NCBI GenBank assembly: GCA_000328365.1 | Contig: KB311659.1 | Coordinates: forward strand, 277,610 to 341,609 | Direction of reading: 5' to 3' | DNA length: 64,000 nucleotides | DNA from: Capitella teleta | Taxonomy: Eukaryota > Annelida > Polychaeta > Capitellidae | Shown here: piece by piece, positions 22,988 to 34,455 of the stretch | How positions within the stretch are numbered: the first letter of the stretch is position 1 | Layout of the letters: every line of letters starts with the position of its first letter | Translations under genes and position numbers: made by a program | Notes under the pieces: model-generated | The model's database searches: none | Told to the model about the DNA's origin: nothing | Seen by the model: the letters and a program-made list of their open reading frames with translations, nothing else

Positions 22988-25900
22988 GGAAAGTAACACA
23001 TAAAAAAATAAAAAAATAATTTACAATTTTCATAGAAAAAATAGTGAATCATAATGCATGATTCTACAGTCGGACCAAAATACAACACCAGGTTTACAAA
23101 CGAAGAATCTGTGCAAGAGGAATACCATGTTTGTATGCTTAGCCTTGTGCTGACATCCCTCCTCTCATGGCTGTGACAAACAAGAAAACACCTGTTAGCT
23201 CACAGTATAGCCTTCATGATGCACAGACGCACAATGGAATATTAGCAACCCACATACTTGTTGCAAAAAATATACCAACATGCATTTAGTGGCAGCTATG
23301 ATGACAGCCGAATAGCTATCAATATTTTTGATCCATATGCAAGGTGGTATTACCTCTGGTGCCTTCTCATCTGGGTAATCAATTTCTTGAAGGGGAAACC
23401 GCAATGAACAGCGTCTCGCACGCAATTCAAGTAGACATTGTGTTTCGTGAACCGCACTGAAAAGCCTCATACAGCTCACCCGCTATCTTATTAGTCGAAA
23501 ATGAGCCGAAACATGTGCCATCTGCCATATGGTATCGTCTCAAGGACGAAGCTAAATATAAGTCAGTTGCCATGGTGACGTTCTCTCACTACTGTATATA
23601 TCGACCTTCTATCGGACGGGATTTCATAAGGGCAATTTTATGATGACTTGCCCTCTCTGATATGTGTGTAATTTAGAGGTTTGAAGCAAAACCGACATGT
23701 AGCCAGCCAGTAATGTTCAAGCAGGTGATTCCATGAGATTCATGTTAATAGGCATCCCAGGTCTATCATCACTACATGTAGTGGAATATTAACATAGCTA
23801 TTATTAATTTTAAACTACAAAAACCACTTAAAATTAAGAAGTTTCTGCTTGATAATGTATTTGTTGTGCCATAATATGAAATTGACAATGGCCCATTATA
23901 GAGCCATTTTTAAGACGTTGAGCAAATATTGATGATTTTTGGGTTATAATAAGAAATCGCCAAGAATACACTTTATTGGTACAACAATAAATTTTAATTT
24001 TCAATTCGAAATGTTTATCAGGAAACTTAAATTATCAACCAGAAACATGGTACAAATGAAGCAATGTAATGAAACTCAATTTTGCATTAGAATCATGATT
24101 GCCTTCGAGTGTAATGACAAAAGGGATTTAAATTCAAATTATCTTTTAGTCAATACCAGAAGACGAGTTTTCTCGTCAAGCGGTCGCATGTTAGATAATT
24201 ATTACGTGCACAGAACTGTACATAAGCAGCCCATAATTTGAACCAACGACATACTTTTAAACCAAACACAAATACAGCCATTGTTTTATGTGAGCTTAGA
24301 GAAATAAAATGCGTACAAATGAGAATAATTAGCAAAGGAAACAGTACGAATAGCGATAGGTATGTTAATGATTGTGCTAACTTATATTTCACGGCGATAG
24401 TGCCGCAGGTGCAGGTTCGTTGTGTGTCTTTGAATGAGGTGTTGCAATGGGCATTGGTGCAAATATTTGCACCTTTTGGACACTAATACTGTGACAATTT
24501 ATTTTAACAGCTTGGATATTATTTGCCTATTGCATACTAAATCATGAATATAATATATTATCACACCTGTTGATCAGCATGTTGGAAAGCATAATCCCAT
24601 GCAAGCACGAACAATCATTAATGAAACCCAAATACACTCACCAACACTATCTTCATACTTAATTAGCAACCAATCTGTATTTGTGAACTACAATCTTTGC
24701 AATGTGATAATGCCCGTGAGGCCATAACCTCCCCGAATGGAAAGTGATCTATTTGCAGTGAATTCCTTTTTTGTTCATTCTCCATTGCAAACATCATACC
24801 AAACCAATCAACAATACATCCAAATGGCCCCTTTGACATCTCACTCCGCGTGGGGATCATTTCCGCGGATGCCTTTGATCCATACTCCGTGAGCTGATCA
24901 TTTCCACTCGATTTCCACGAAGGTTCTGCTGTTTTTCTCTCTTTTCCCATCTGCTTTTAAATCAAGTTGTGACGGTTAAGGAAATTAAGGGTTCTGCTCT
25001 GACTGCTTAATGATCAATCTGGGTTCTCTCTTTACATAATTGGGGGAGGGTAGATCCTTGAAATCTGAACGAAATCGATGGACAAAATGAATTGGGGGAA
25101 ATTGCTCTGATTGTGTTTGCAGCTTGCTCGTCCTGCTGCAAATATTTGGGTTATTGCAATTTAACTTTAATGCAATTTGTCAGTGATTAATTTCAGACTT
25201 CGTAGAAAGTGCAAATCTGAACTTGGGGAAGGGTCCACTGTGAAACCAGGGGCCATGATAATTATGCTTGAGACATGATGTTTGACTGAGAAACCTTCTC
25301 TTTGCCACTCTTTAATCCGGCTAGTCATCACTTATCAGACCTTCACTTATCCGTAAACATCTTTAAACTACTTTGATTATACACTTTCCCTAATCAACCG
25401 AAACTTTCATCACGCGATAACTTGGCCGAAACGCACTCCACAAATTAACAAAGCCAAGCACAATTGTGAAATATCCTCATATCAGCAATAACCCGGTCCT
25501 ATCTCCTACCCACCACCAACAGTAATTTACCATTGAATGCAGTGCAATCACTATCCATGATATCGAAGTAATTACAACTGAAAAGAACACAGGACATTGC
25601 ACCGTTTTGCTGTCTGAACACTTTGTTCTTTTACCCGTAAAACGAAATGGGATCACGAGGTTCCTTCGTACGCCACGTCACCGTCTGTGTGAACTATTTC
25701 GTGATAGCCGTAACGTCGTAAAGTGAATTTAGCTCCATGCCTCTTTAGGCTCGAGTAGCAGACACATTGGCTCAATCTACTTAGGACGAAAATAGCTTTC
25801 ATATTATTTGTGTGGCTTCGTGTATGTTTAGTGTTGCCTTGTCTGAGTACATGGGAGAATGATACTGCTACAGAGTGTCGACATACATTTATTGCATTTA

Positions 25901-26419
25901 CATCCCCAGCCCAAAGTGTCAAAACCATTGTAACATAGTTTCTAATGTACGCTACATTAATGAGTTGTTTGCTTATTGATGTATGTTTATTGAAATTATT
26001 CAACAACAAACACACACCGGTTCTAATCGTCACAATTGACGAATTTTTTTCAGCAGACCAGAATTAAAAACATGCAGCGTACTTATTTACTGATTTCTGG
26101 AGGTAAATGAAATTATCATAAGTGATGAATAGTTTGTACGTAACTTGAAACAAACCCTGGATTTCTCACTTGTGATGAAGATTTCGATCTCAACTCATGC
26201 ATCAAGAAGGAGTGTTTAGCCGTCGCAAGGTCACGTTGTTCCAGACTTTATGATGGAACTTGTCATGTACGTGTCTACATTGGTAATCTTTATTGCGCTT
26301 TTCTATTTCCCTTCTCAAAATTATAGCCCATGATGTCCACTAAAACAATCGTTGGTATGTTACAAAGAGATATATCAGTTATACGAGATCACACTTCGAA
26401 CAACAGAACTTACGACCGA

Positions 26420-26515
26420 GGATGTGGACACTTATGGAAATCATTGTCTACGACTTAATCCTCCAGACAGAGAATCATAACGCACTCATATTTCTGTATG
26501 CATCGCTGGAATGAG
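26420..26515 (+). repeat. Local direct repeat, unit 1
   Basis: Shares GGATGTGG, CATTGTCTACGACT, GAGAATCATAACGCACTCA and TGCATCGCTG in the same order with 26735-26829. Similarity is roughly 80 percent by eye. Unclassified. Confidence 0.75.
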
Positions 26516-26657
26516 ACAAGCATAGCGCACATGAACATGCATTCGAGTTGCTCAGTCGATTGACAAATGAAGTTGAGCCATGTCGGGAAATTAGTTCTTG
26601 CTACTCAATGCGTCGTTATAAATTTAGGCAGCATTGGACTCTTATTTCTGATTCGTA

Positions 26658-26712
26658 TTAACACATTCACCGCCAAAGACGGTGATCACTGTCTTTTTAC
26701 GCCCAACGCTTG
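26658..26712 (+). repeat. TTAA-bounded repeat end, second copy
   Basis: Begins TTAACACATTCACCGCCAAA as the element ending at 217 does on the minus strand, then carries the near-palindrome GACGGTGATCACTGTC where the other copy has CACGGAGATTTCCGTG, then CGCCCAACGCTT. The hairpin is kept although its arms differ. It is probably a piggyBac-type terminal region. Confidence 0.5.
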
Positions 26713-26734
26713 AACGTTGCCAGTTAAAGCCAAA

Positions 26735-26829
26735 GGATGTGGCCATTCATGGATATCATTGCCTACGACTCAATCAACCCTCCGGACTGAGAATCATAAC
26801 GCACTCACAGTTCTGTCTGCATCGCTGAA
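26735..26829 (+). repeat. Local direct repeat, unit 2
   Basis: Second copy of the unit at 26420-26515. The TTAA-bounded repeat end lies between the two, so the pair could flank or belong to one element. Confidence 0.75.
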
Positions 26830-27619
26830 ATAACCACTGGCAAAATAACTACTTCAGCGTACGTCCTCTCCGTATTCCTTTTAGAGGTTGACTGAAAGCT
26901 TTGTAGGATTTCAGGACATTTTCTCATGATATTCATCGAACTCACCTTCGATATATTAATTATAATAATCACAGAATTATACCTCTGGTGTTGACAAAGC
27001 AGTTACTAATTGATTATGCTATATCGCCTCGACAAACCCGAACCGAAGCAGCTTGTGTCACTGCACGCGCATACTCATTCTTCTCATTGCTCTCGACAAC
27101 ACTAATTCGAAATGTTCTCTTTGAGGTTGCATGTAGCCGCTGACTTTCGGCGCCACCCCGAAAGGACTTCAAAGCAGTGTTTTACCGAAAGTAATTTTTA
27201 ATGTGTATTTGTTGGCCAACCTATCCATGTAAGATGTGGAGAAAAATGCACGCAAACAATGTTTCTAACTAGTGGCATCTTGAAAGCCAGGTAATTAGTA
27301 AAGGGGGGGTGATCGGCGCTTTTCACACTGCATGCATTGGTCGTTCCCGTCGTTGCAATGACAACAATCTGGATCCGTCCCAAAGAAGCTTTAAAAACAC
27401 ATTTTTACTCGAACCACCCTTTTGTGAAGCTTGCGTACATCTATACAAAATCATAACGCACGTTCACAGTGCATTGTTATTGGCACTGTTCTGGCTATCA
27501 TGGCCTCGTGTCGGGCTGTTGGTTGATCACCAATAACAACCCCAATTGTTATTACGATGCGGTAAGATGTGCATTTGCATCGTGGGCATTTACGTTGGCC
27601 CCGATTAGAGACTCAGGCA

Positions 27620-27661
27620 AATAAGATCTAATAAATAAGATCTAATAAATAAGATCTAATA
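27620..27661. repeat. 14-bp minisatellite, three units
   Basis: Three perfect copies of AATAAGATCTAATA. They sit exactly at the edge of the long paired repeat that follows. Confidence 0.9.
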
Positions 27662-27667
27662 AATAGA

Positions 27668-28313
27668 GAAGCTTGGAGTTTATCCTCTACCTTTCAAGAG
27701 TAGATTTAACTTTGAGTTCGGGTTTTGAGTAAACTCGGTGTACAATGTATACTTATATAAGAATACTCAAGAGATTGTAAGTTTATACTTACATTTCTTT
27801 TAATTCAGTAGTATAAGGTGAAATGAAATATAACACCAAACTTGAATGGAAATTTACTTTAATCGAATATTAATAAGAAAACAAAGGAATTTTACGCACC
27901 AAACATAAATATATAATGAATTTATTAAAATGCACACAATAATAGATAAACCTAATTCTCAACACAGACGTCTCTCGCCTGGAGTCTCTCATGTTGTCAA
28001 GCCTCACGGAAGTTGATGTCGGGAGCTCGACTCTCCAAAAAACTTTAATTCTAAATTATCTACTTTTAAAATGATTACCGCACGTGCCAGATTATACGCT
28101 GATGATATAGCACCACGCACGCACTGAACACTTTGCCGAGGGTCATCTGTACTAAAATTGTCAACAACAAAACAATCAACGATTAATTTCAACATTCGTT
28201 AATGAATAAACCATTCTGTATCAATAATTTATATAGATAATAATAAACATGTCGTAGTACATCGTGACCGTCATCACCGCCTTGGATCCTCCATAGGGGG
28301 TAATGACCTTCAT
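27668..28313 (-). repeat. Long dispersed repeat, copy L
   Basis: Read on the minus strand from 28313, this matches 61886-62520 on the plus strand almost end to end. Shared words include GAAGGTCAT(T/C)ACCCCCTATGG, CAGTACAGATG, CCTCGGCAAA, TATAATCTGGCAC, GTGAGGCTTG, TTCCTTTGTTTTCT and CTCAAAACCCG or its variant. Identity is perhaps 65-75 percent. Both copies are non-coding. TATA-like and AATAAA-like motifs occur in promoter-to-tail order in this copy, so a solo long terminal repeat is possible; a non-autonomous DNA transposon fits equally. An old copy, family unknown. Confidence 0.8.
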
Positions 28314-29934
28314 AAAATGATCAAAGTTCTGAACAAGAGAATCTTTATGTGACGTTAAAGCCTTCAAGTGGTGTTCAAAGGAGAGCCAAGAAGTTATAAG
28401 AATAAATTTGAAAGAAACTCTCGTTTTTAATGTTGCAAGGAAATTGAATTTGAACCCATGAAATGAAGACGATAGAAAATTCAAAGAAACGTGGTTTGAA
28501 TTAATTAGGCGGTAATGACGTCAAAATAATTCAGGCTAAGTTGATAATATAATTGATTGGGTTAGCAGCCTTTTATTGTGTTAACTCCCGGGATCAACTT
28601 GCAATTTAACAATGTTTTCAAGAGAATTACGCAACCCTGGATAGCAATGAAAATTGGCCATCAACTGTGTCCTCGGTGAAATCTTGACTCATTATAAACT
28701 GCTCCGACTCAAGTTTACTCGGTATTTCCAGGCTAATTAAGCCGACAAATAACAACTTGTGTAAAAACCATGGGCATGGAGAAATGAATTTGTTTTTCAA
28801 TACAGCTGGAATTGACCTAGCAAAGCAGATCGACGAGGTTACACATTATTATGAAATAAATTCACAGAGACATGACAACGCAAACAGTATCTTTATTTAC
28901 GCCTACAACGAAAACAGAAAAGTAAAAATTCACCAATAAGCCTAACAGATCCTCGCAAGATATCATCTCAACAATTCACCTAAAACTGCTGTTGATTAAA
29001 TCCGCTCAAAGCAAAGCTAATGCTGCATTTCAGAAGGTAATGTTTCGCTGAAAATTATTGGAGTTTTCTCGATTCTCGAGACATATAAGAGAAAAGAACC
29101 CATAGCGCACTTTACAGTAATCCACCTCTCGAAACAACTATTCCACTTATCGTCTACGACCCTCTCGTGAGTGCTTGTATAACTCATGGCCTACCAAGTG
29201 CTGAGATTTCTCACGCAAAATGAAATAAGTGGTCTCAACCAATACTGATTTCGGCCAAACCAATCTACGACAGACACCATCACCGACCAGACAGGAAACA
29301 CTAACCACACAACGCAACCAGAAAGCAATACAAAGCACACATAATAACTATACCAAAGGAGCAAGCGTGGATATATTGCAATATAGGGCACGAAACAATC
29401 CCATAACTCACAATCAGATGATTGGGATCTCACTGAAAGAGTGTTATGACGATGTAAACCTAATTCGGATTTCAATGGCTAATTCTGCGAACCAAAAACG
29501 TTTTTAAAAATCTGCTGAAGCAGTTCAGCCTCTGAGTGAATTAGATTGAGATGAATTTGTGAGTAGATCGATGATGTAATAATAACACCGACCATTCTGT
29601 TCTCACAGCAAAGGATTATGATAGAAATTTAGAACTTGGAGACAGCAGGTCAATAGCCACGACTCAGACCAAAAGACCCAAATACTGAACAGTTCTGGTG
29701 GAGCAAGCTTGCTGGTGACGTCATCCAATTCTTGAGAGCACACACTGCGCGTCCGAAGGTGAGTCTTTTGGTGTCATGATTAAGAGAACGAAATGGTCAG
29801 GTTCAGTGTCATGTTCATGAGGAGATAATGTGAGTACCATTACAGCAAAATTGTGTGAAATTGCATCTTTAACTCAGCATGCACTCCATATTGTCATTAT
29901 ATAATCTTTGATGTGTTTGTGAACATGGCTACTG
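28314..29934. other. Gene-free stretch
   Basis: AT-rich, no supported gene. The open frames here (60-94 codons) show no domains and sit in opposing pairs, as expected of chance. Confidence 0.55.
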
Positions 29935-30110
29935 GGCGTTTTTCCCCGTTTAAGGAAAAGTGCCAACTGCGCTGTGTATGCGTACGTAATACTGTGAAGG
30001 AATACGAGCACTTTGGATTTATCGATAAGAGAAGAGGAAAACATCGGCCCTGGATGTCTGTCTTGGGCCTGTAATGGGTTGAGTGGAGCTGTAATACCCA
30101 CTCATTCGTA
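29935..30110 (+). repeat. SINE body fragment
   Basis: Diverged copy of the body of the SINE at 32190-32533, here in plus orientation. Shared words are GCGCTGTGTA, GGATTTATCGATAAGAG, a GGAAAAC run, ATGGGTTGAGTGGA and CTGTAATACCC. The tRNA-derived head is missing. Confidence 0.65.
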
Positions 30111-30342
30111 TGTGCTGCTGAAATAAGAAAACGTATAAACTTTCGAGGGATGAGATTCTTTGTACGTTCCAAAACTATTTTACACTCTTCGGTCAAGCCC
30201 GATGTACAAAATGCACAAACTACTTGAAACGTTGATCAAAGAAAAAATCTAAGACCTATGCAATGTATCTATGAGTCCTGGGAGCAGCGAGTCTACGAAT
30301 TCGGCTTGACGGCCTGGGTGTTCGCACTTGCTCTGAGGTAGC

Positions 30343-31551
30343 TCAATATTTTTGAACGCTCCCTGTACTTTTGGTTTTTGAGCCACTGCAGTTTGGAGGC
30401 AATGTTGGCGTTCCTTGTCCAGTTTCCCTTCGGCAGCAAAACAGACTAAACGCCGTCTGACGAAAATTGTCGTTGAAAAGTAAGTAAACAATGAAATTCA
30501 TTGAAGTGTTGGCCCACGGAAGCAATCCGACGAGATCTCGGATAATTGACACTGAAAAAGAATAACTTTTGAATGTCATAGAATTGGATCCGTTAATTGA
30601 CGTGTCGAGAGCAAAGATTGCTTGCGTGATGTTGGTGACAATGAAGAGAACGATGACTCCAATGGTCACCCCAAAGCACTGTAAGTTATTTCCCGTTTTC
30701 TGGATATTGGCTTGCTTCTGGAATCGACGGCTCTTGAAAATCATTACGACTGTCCAGGTACCTGTGACGGACATCACAACAAGTGGGATGACCTGCTTTA
30801 GAATGAATTTTGAATACTGGACGAACGCTGTCACAGTTGGATCTCTGCCTAAGTCAGTGTACGTGAAGTATGGCATCATAATTCCACTTGTACGATCCGG
30901 GAACAGAGCTGATTCGAGACGCAAGACGAGTTGAATGTTTGGTATGACCCCTACCATAATGAGAATAGCGCTGGTGATATGAGCTCTTCTTGTAGTGCAC
31001 CAGATGACTCGCTTCAAAGGGTACCGGACAGCAATCAACCGATCCATGCCAAGTGCCACTGCAATGTATATTGCACCTGAGGTGAATGTGGACTGCAGGA
31101 AGTAAACTGGCATCTGTATCCAGTAGGTGAATTCTCTCAGTGCTGAATATGATCGGAGGAAGTCTCGATTGACCATCACTCCCGTTATTGTGATCATGAA
31201 ACCAGTAAAAAGATCACAGGCAGCGATCCACTTCATGTAAACGAACGGTGACAGCGACTTCTGTTTCTTGAGAACAGTCAGATTGAGAATATTGCAGACT
31301 ACAGCGAGGATTCCAAGTATCACGTGACCGAACGACTTGATCATGGTCCCGATCTTTTGCAAGAAAATTTTTGCAAATATATCATCATTTGACCTTGTTT
31401 GATCCTTGTCCTGAGCTGGTTCTGTCGCCTCCCAAATGACTTGGGTTTGTCCTGCCGTGGATGCCTCCCAAGGCACACTCTCTCCCGAAGCAGTTAGCAC
31501 AATGGCCAAAATCGGTGTTGAAATCAGCCAAATGCCGCGTAGAGCTGCCAT
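30343..31551 (-). CDS. Rhodopsin-class GPCR, clustered family copy 1
   Basis: A single-exon receptor of 402 residues. Residues 1-23 look like a cleavable signal peptide, followed by a roughly 45-residue extracellular tail. Seven spans can be placed: TM1 about 75-96 (N87 of the GN position), TM2 with D113, TM3 144-166, D170-R171-L172 in place of DRY, TM4 190-208, TM5 with P256, TM6 294-316, TM7 ending N352-F-I-V-Y356 in place of NPxxY, and a C372-C373 pair suited to palmitoylation. There is no cysteine at the top of TM3 or in extracellular loop 2, so the usual disulfide is absent, and TM6 lacks its proline. A TATA box lies 44 bp before the ATG. It should couple extracellular ligand to G proteins at the plasma membrane; the ligand is unknown (peptide-like or chemosensory). 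It is closely related to copies 2 and 3. Confidence 0.9.
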   Translation of the reverse strand: MAALRGIWLISTPILAIVLTASGESVPWEASTAGQTQVIWEATEPAQDKDQTRSNDDIFAKIFLQKIGTMIKSFGHVILGILAVVCNILNLTVLKKQKSLSPFVYMKWIAACDLFTGFMITITGVMVNRDFLRSYSALREFTYWIQMPVYFLQSTFTSGAIYIAVALGMDRLIAVRYPLKRVIWCTTRRAHITSAILIMVGVIPNIQLVLRLESALFPDRTSGIMMPYFTYTDLGRDPTVTAFVQYSKFILKQVIPLVVMSVTGTWTVVMIFKSRRFQKQANIQKTGNNLQCFGVTIGVIVLFIVTNITQAIFALDTSINGSNSMTFKSYSFSVSIIRDLVGLLPWANTSMNFIVYLLFNDNFRQTAFSLFCCRRETGQGTPTLPPNCSGSKTKSTGSVQKY

Positions 31552-31594
31552 CGTTGTTTGCGTGTCGAAACGACCGTCTCACAAAGATCCCTGG

Positions 31595-31602
31595 TTTATA
31601 TA
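31595..31602 (-). promoter_or_regulatory. TATA box of receptor copy 1
   Basis: TATATAAA on the minus strand, 44 bp before the start codon. The sequence around it and roughly 190 bp upstream is recognisably shared with copy 2. With usual TATA spacing the leader would be only about 10-20 bases. Confidence 0.7.
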
Positions 31603-32189
31603 CCGCAAGAAGAAGCCACCTGGAGCCATAGGCGAAGGTGAAACTTTTCGCACAGAGACTCACTTCAAAAGGTTTACGTGGAAACCCCGGTAGCAAATTT
31701 AATCAGCTAAAACTGTCATGTATAGCTTAGATGTTACATAAGCCCCCTTTGACCTATGACCGTTTGAAGGTTAATCACGATTGCATATTCTTGGTCAGAA
31801 TATCGGCCAATCACAATTCACGCAGGATGTCTTCCGTGTACAGCATGAGTCTAATAATGGTCATTTCAGAGCATGTGTATATGACAGCTTGCGTTATTAG
31901 ATATGTATACAATTTAAACATTGAATGATTTCAGTAATTCCTTGACACTTTGTGAACATGATGTAAACCTTCTAATTTTTGGTATAGAGCGTATACAATA
32001 ATTATTATAGCCTATAATAAAGGCTCCAATTATTTTATCATACCCAACTATATTTTAGTTGACACAACGTCTTAGTCATGTCAAGCGAAACCCCCTTGAA
32101 AATTGCTGAACATTACTACGGTTAACTTTGGTTTACTTATGGTTGACTGTGGATACTTTGGTGTTTTCTATTCGTCGCTTTCTGCTCAA
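31603..32189. other. Gene-free stretch, upstream of receptor copy 1
   Basis: The first roughly 190 bases are homologous to the upstream region of copy 2 (shared GTTTGAAGGTT near 31765 and 36890), so the duplication included the proximal promoter. Nothing else was recognised. Confidence 0.55.
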
Positions 32190-32533
32190 TGGGTGAGTGA
32201 TGGGGTTTTACGGATCCACCCAACCCATTTGGGTGATACGAGCGCCAGAACAGAAGGCCCGGGACCGGGGTTTTCCACTACTCTTATCGATAAATCCCAA
32301 GGGTTCTTTATCCTGCATACCACCATAGACAGTAGTACACAGCGCCCGGCCTTGTTACGCAGTTGGGCAGCACTGCAGCGTTACCGAGGAATTACAATTA
32401 TAACGGATTACAATTATAATTCACAATCATAACGCTCTTGGCCTGATTGGGTCTCGAACCCGTGACCCCGACCCCCACGGTCGGCATTGGATTGTAGTCA
32501 GCGATTTAACCCACTGAGCTATCCGGTGCCCCC
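32190..32533 (-). repeat. tRNA-derived SINE, full head and body
   Basis: Read on the minus strand from 32533 it starts GGGGGCACCGGATAGCTCAG with a clear A box (TAGCTCAGTGGG) and, about 60 bases on, a perfect B box GGGTTCGAGACCC (32449-32461). A non-tRNA body follows. Its distal part (32205-32345) recurs at 29935-30110 and 32815-32945. The head is tRNA-like but too irregular for a working tRNA. This is a Pol III-type short retroposon. Confidence 0.8.
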
Positions 32534-32814
32534 TTCCTGCTCTATGGAACGAAGTGCTTCTTTGTGACCTTTATTTATAGCGGAAACAAAGTCGATGCCT
32601 TTGTGTTTGGGTAGATGTTCTGATTACCTCCTAATTTCAGATTGTTCAAGTGATTATGGGGGCTGATAACCGCTCGAGACGCAGCCGAGTGCGGTTACCT
32701 GGCTCCAGAATGTCAAGGACATTTCTATCTCAGTGTATCTGCCGCGCGTGATTCAACCAGCGAAGAAAAACCCTTTTAGCTTAACTAATGTAGGTGATTA
32801 TTGGCGGCACCTGA

Positions 32815-32945
32815 GGCATGAGCCATGATTGCATTTTACGGCTCCACCGAACCCATTCTGGTGATACGGGCACCAGCACAGAAGCCCCGGGACTGGGGAT
32901 TTCCCTACTCTTTATGGTTAATTCCCTAGTGCCCTTTTTTTCTGC
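32815..32945 (-). repeat. SINE body fragment
   Basis: Third copy of the SINE body, same orientation as 32190-32533. Shared words are ACGGCTCCACC, AACCCATT, GGTGATACGGGC, CAGCACAGAAGCCCCGGGAC and TTTCC. No tRNA-like head. Confidence 0.7.
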
Positions 32946-34455
32946 ATACTGCAATGCATTTTTTATTACTACTATGCTAGCCTGTCTACTTCATTATTGT
33001 AGATGTTCGCTATTGTTCTATTGTACGTCATATATATTGCACAATTACTTTAATTTACTCCTTACATATTCATCATATTTTTGGGGGTTTTTCTTCTTGT
33101 TTTTATTTATTTTTAGTGTTTGTTTTATTGCCTTTTTTCTGTTTAGTTTACACGCGCAATTTTTTTTTTTTTTTGAATCAAAGATAGATACTTTCCGTGC
33201 AAATCGGGCCACTTTGCCATTTATAACACTATAATTTCAGTTATCGTTACTTGAATTTGTATACTATATATTTTGATTTGTTGTGATAATTTGTTTTTCT
33301 TCTATTATTTTATCTTTGGTGAACTTGAGGATTTTCGGGTCACAAAATTCGACCCTGCTGTAAGAGCGTGTTTAGTCCTACTGAAAAGGCAGCAATTTAC
33401 CTGGGAATAGTAGTCCTACTCAATAGTAGTCCTAGTAGGACTACCTATCTAAGCTATGTATAATATATTTTCAATGTAGCAGAAACTGTGACTATCTATC
33501 CTGGCCGACTATACATGCACCCTGTTACATCAAACACAGGGCCTGTACTCCGGGTGCTAATAATAGTCTTGTGTGCTATGAAAGAATATCACTCACAAAA
33601 ATTGTGTCATCTGCCAGCTGCGCCATATGGCGTAGTGTGCAAAATGGTGTGGTTTAGAAGTGGAGAGATTAAGTTTCGAATTACATTTCCATCAGGGTAC
33701 CGATTCAGCCAGATCGCAATGATGAAGACAATTTCTGGCGTAGTCTTCTTCCTCTCATTGAGATCTGGATGAAAATCCGGAATCAGGGTTTACCTATCTC
33801 GCTTTTTCTGCCCAAATATTAGTCTGTGAGCTTGTATTACTATAATCATAACGTTCGTTAATCAGCTGGGGCGTTATGAGCTGCTATTTGAAGGGCTAAC
33901 ATTAGGTGATTATGTGTGATTCATACATAGCACATATTTTTCTCTGCGCTTTCAGTACGAGTGGTTTAATCACTCATATACTTGAGACCAATTGGCTCGC
34001 AGGTCTACTGTGCGGTATAATGTGGAAAACTAAGTCGGATTGTGCAGGTAGCTTGTGAGTACTGTGTGCAAAGCTGGAAATTCTCGTCGTCATTCCCATT
34101 CAGTTGCAGGATGACGTCCGCCAGCTCTGTAGGCCTCCTGTCACCAAATCTTTTCGGCTCGCTCTTCATCTGTGCGGTGTCTGTATGCAATCCATCTGGG
34201 TCACCCCTATGACGAGTTTAATAGCCATCAAGAGAAGATTGATCAGACGAATTTATTATGAAACCACAAGAGGTTATATACCTATATTATAAGCTGTTCA
34301 TTACAAGACTCGACATGAGCTATCGAAAGGTGACATTAGAATAGAACCATGATATGAGTGGATCGCCACAGTGTCATGTTCACTCTTCTTTTGCAAAGGT
34401 TTGAGGCAATGATAAGTTCCATGTGATTAGGGACCCGCATAGGTTTCCTGGACTG
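32946..34455. other. Gene-free stretch before the gap
   Basis: T-rich segment (32940-33340), then AT-rich sequence without a supported gene. A 17-base palindrome TAGTCCTAGTAGGACTA lies near 33427-33443. Confidence 0.55.

Larger units (their letters stand above)
17503..26419. other. Gene-free stretch
   Basis: No supported gene. The segment 24690-25240 stands out as low in simple repeats, with several CCAAT-like and AT-rich homeodomain-like motifs, as conserved non-coding DNA often looks. A tRNA-like fossil and an A-rich tract are listed separately. Confidence 0.5.

Noticed and set aside
22624-23088. A 154-codon minus-strand frame rich in Phe
   Set aside because: It is a translation of an A-rich tract.
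30569-30934. A 121-codon frame antisense to receptor copy 1, with near-identical partners at 35703-36068 and 40778-41143
   Set aside because: It is the complement of the conserved loop 3/TM6 block of the receptors. Its conservation follows from theirs.
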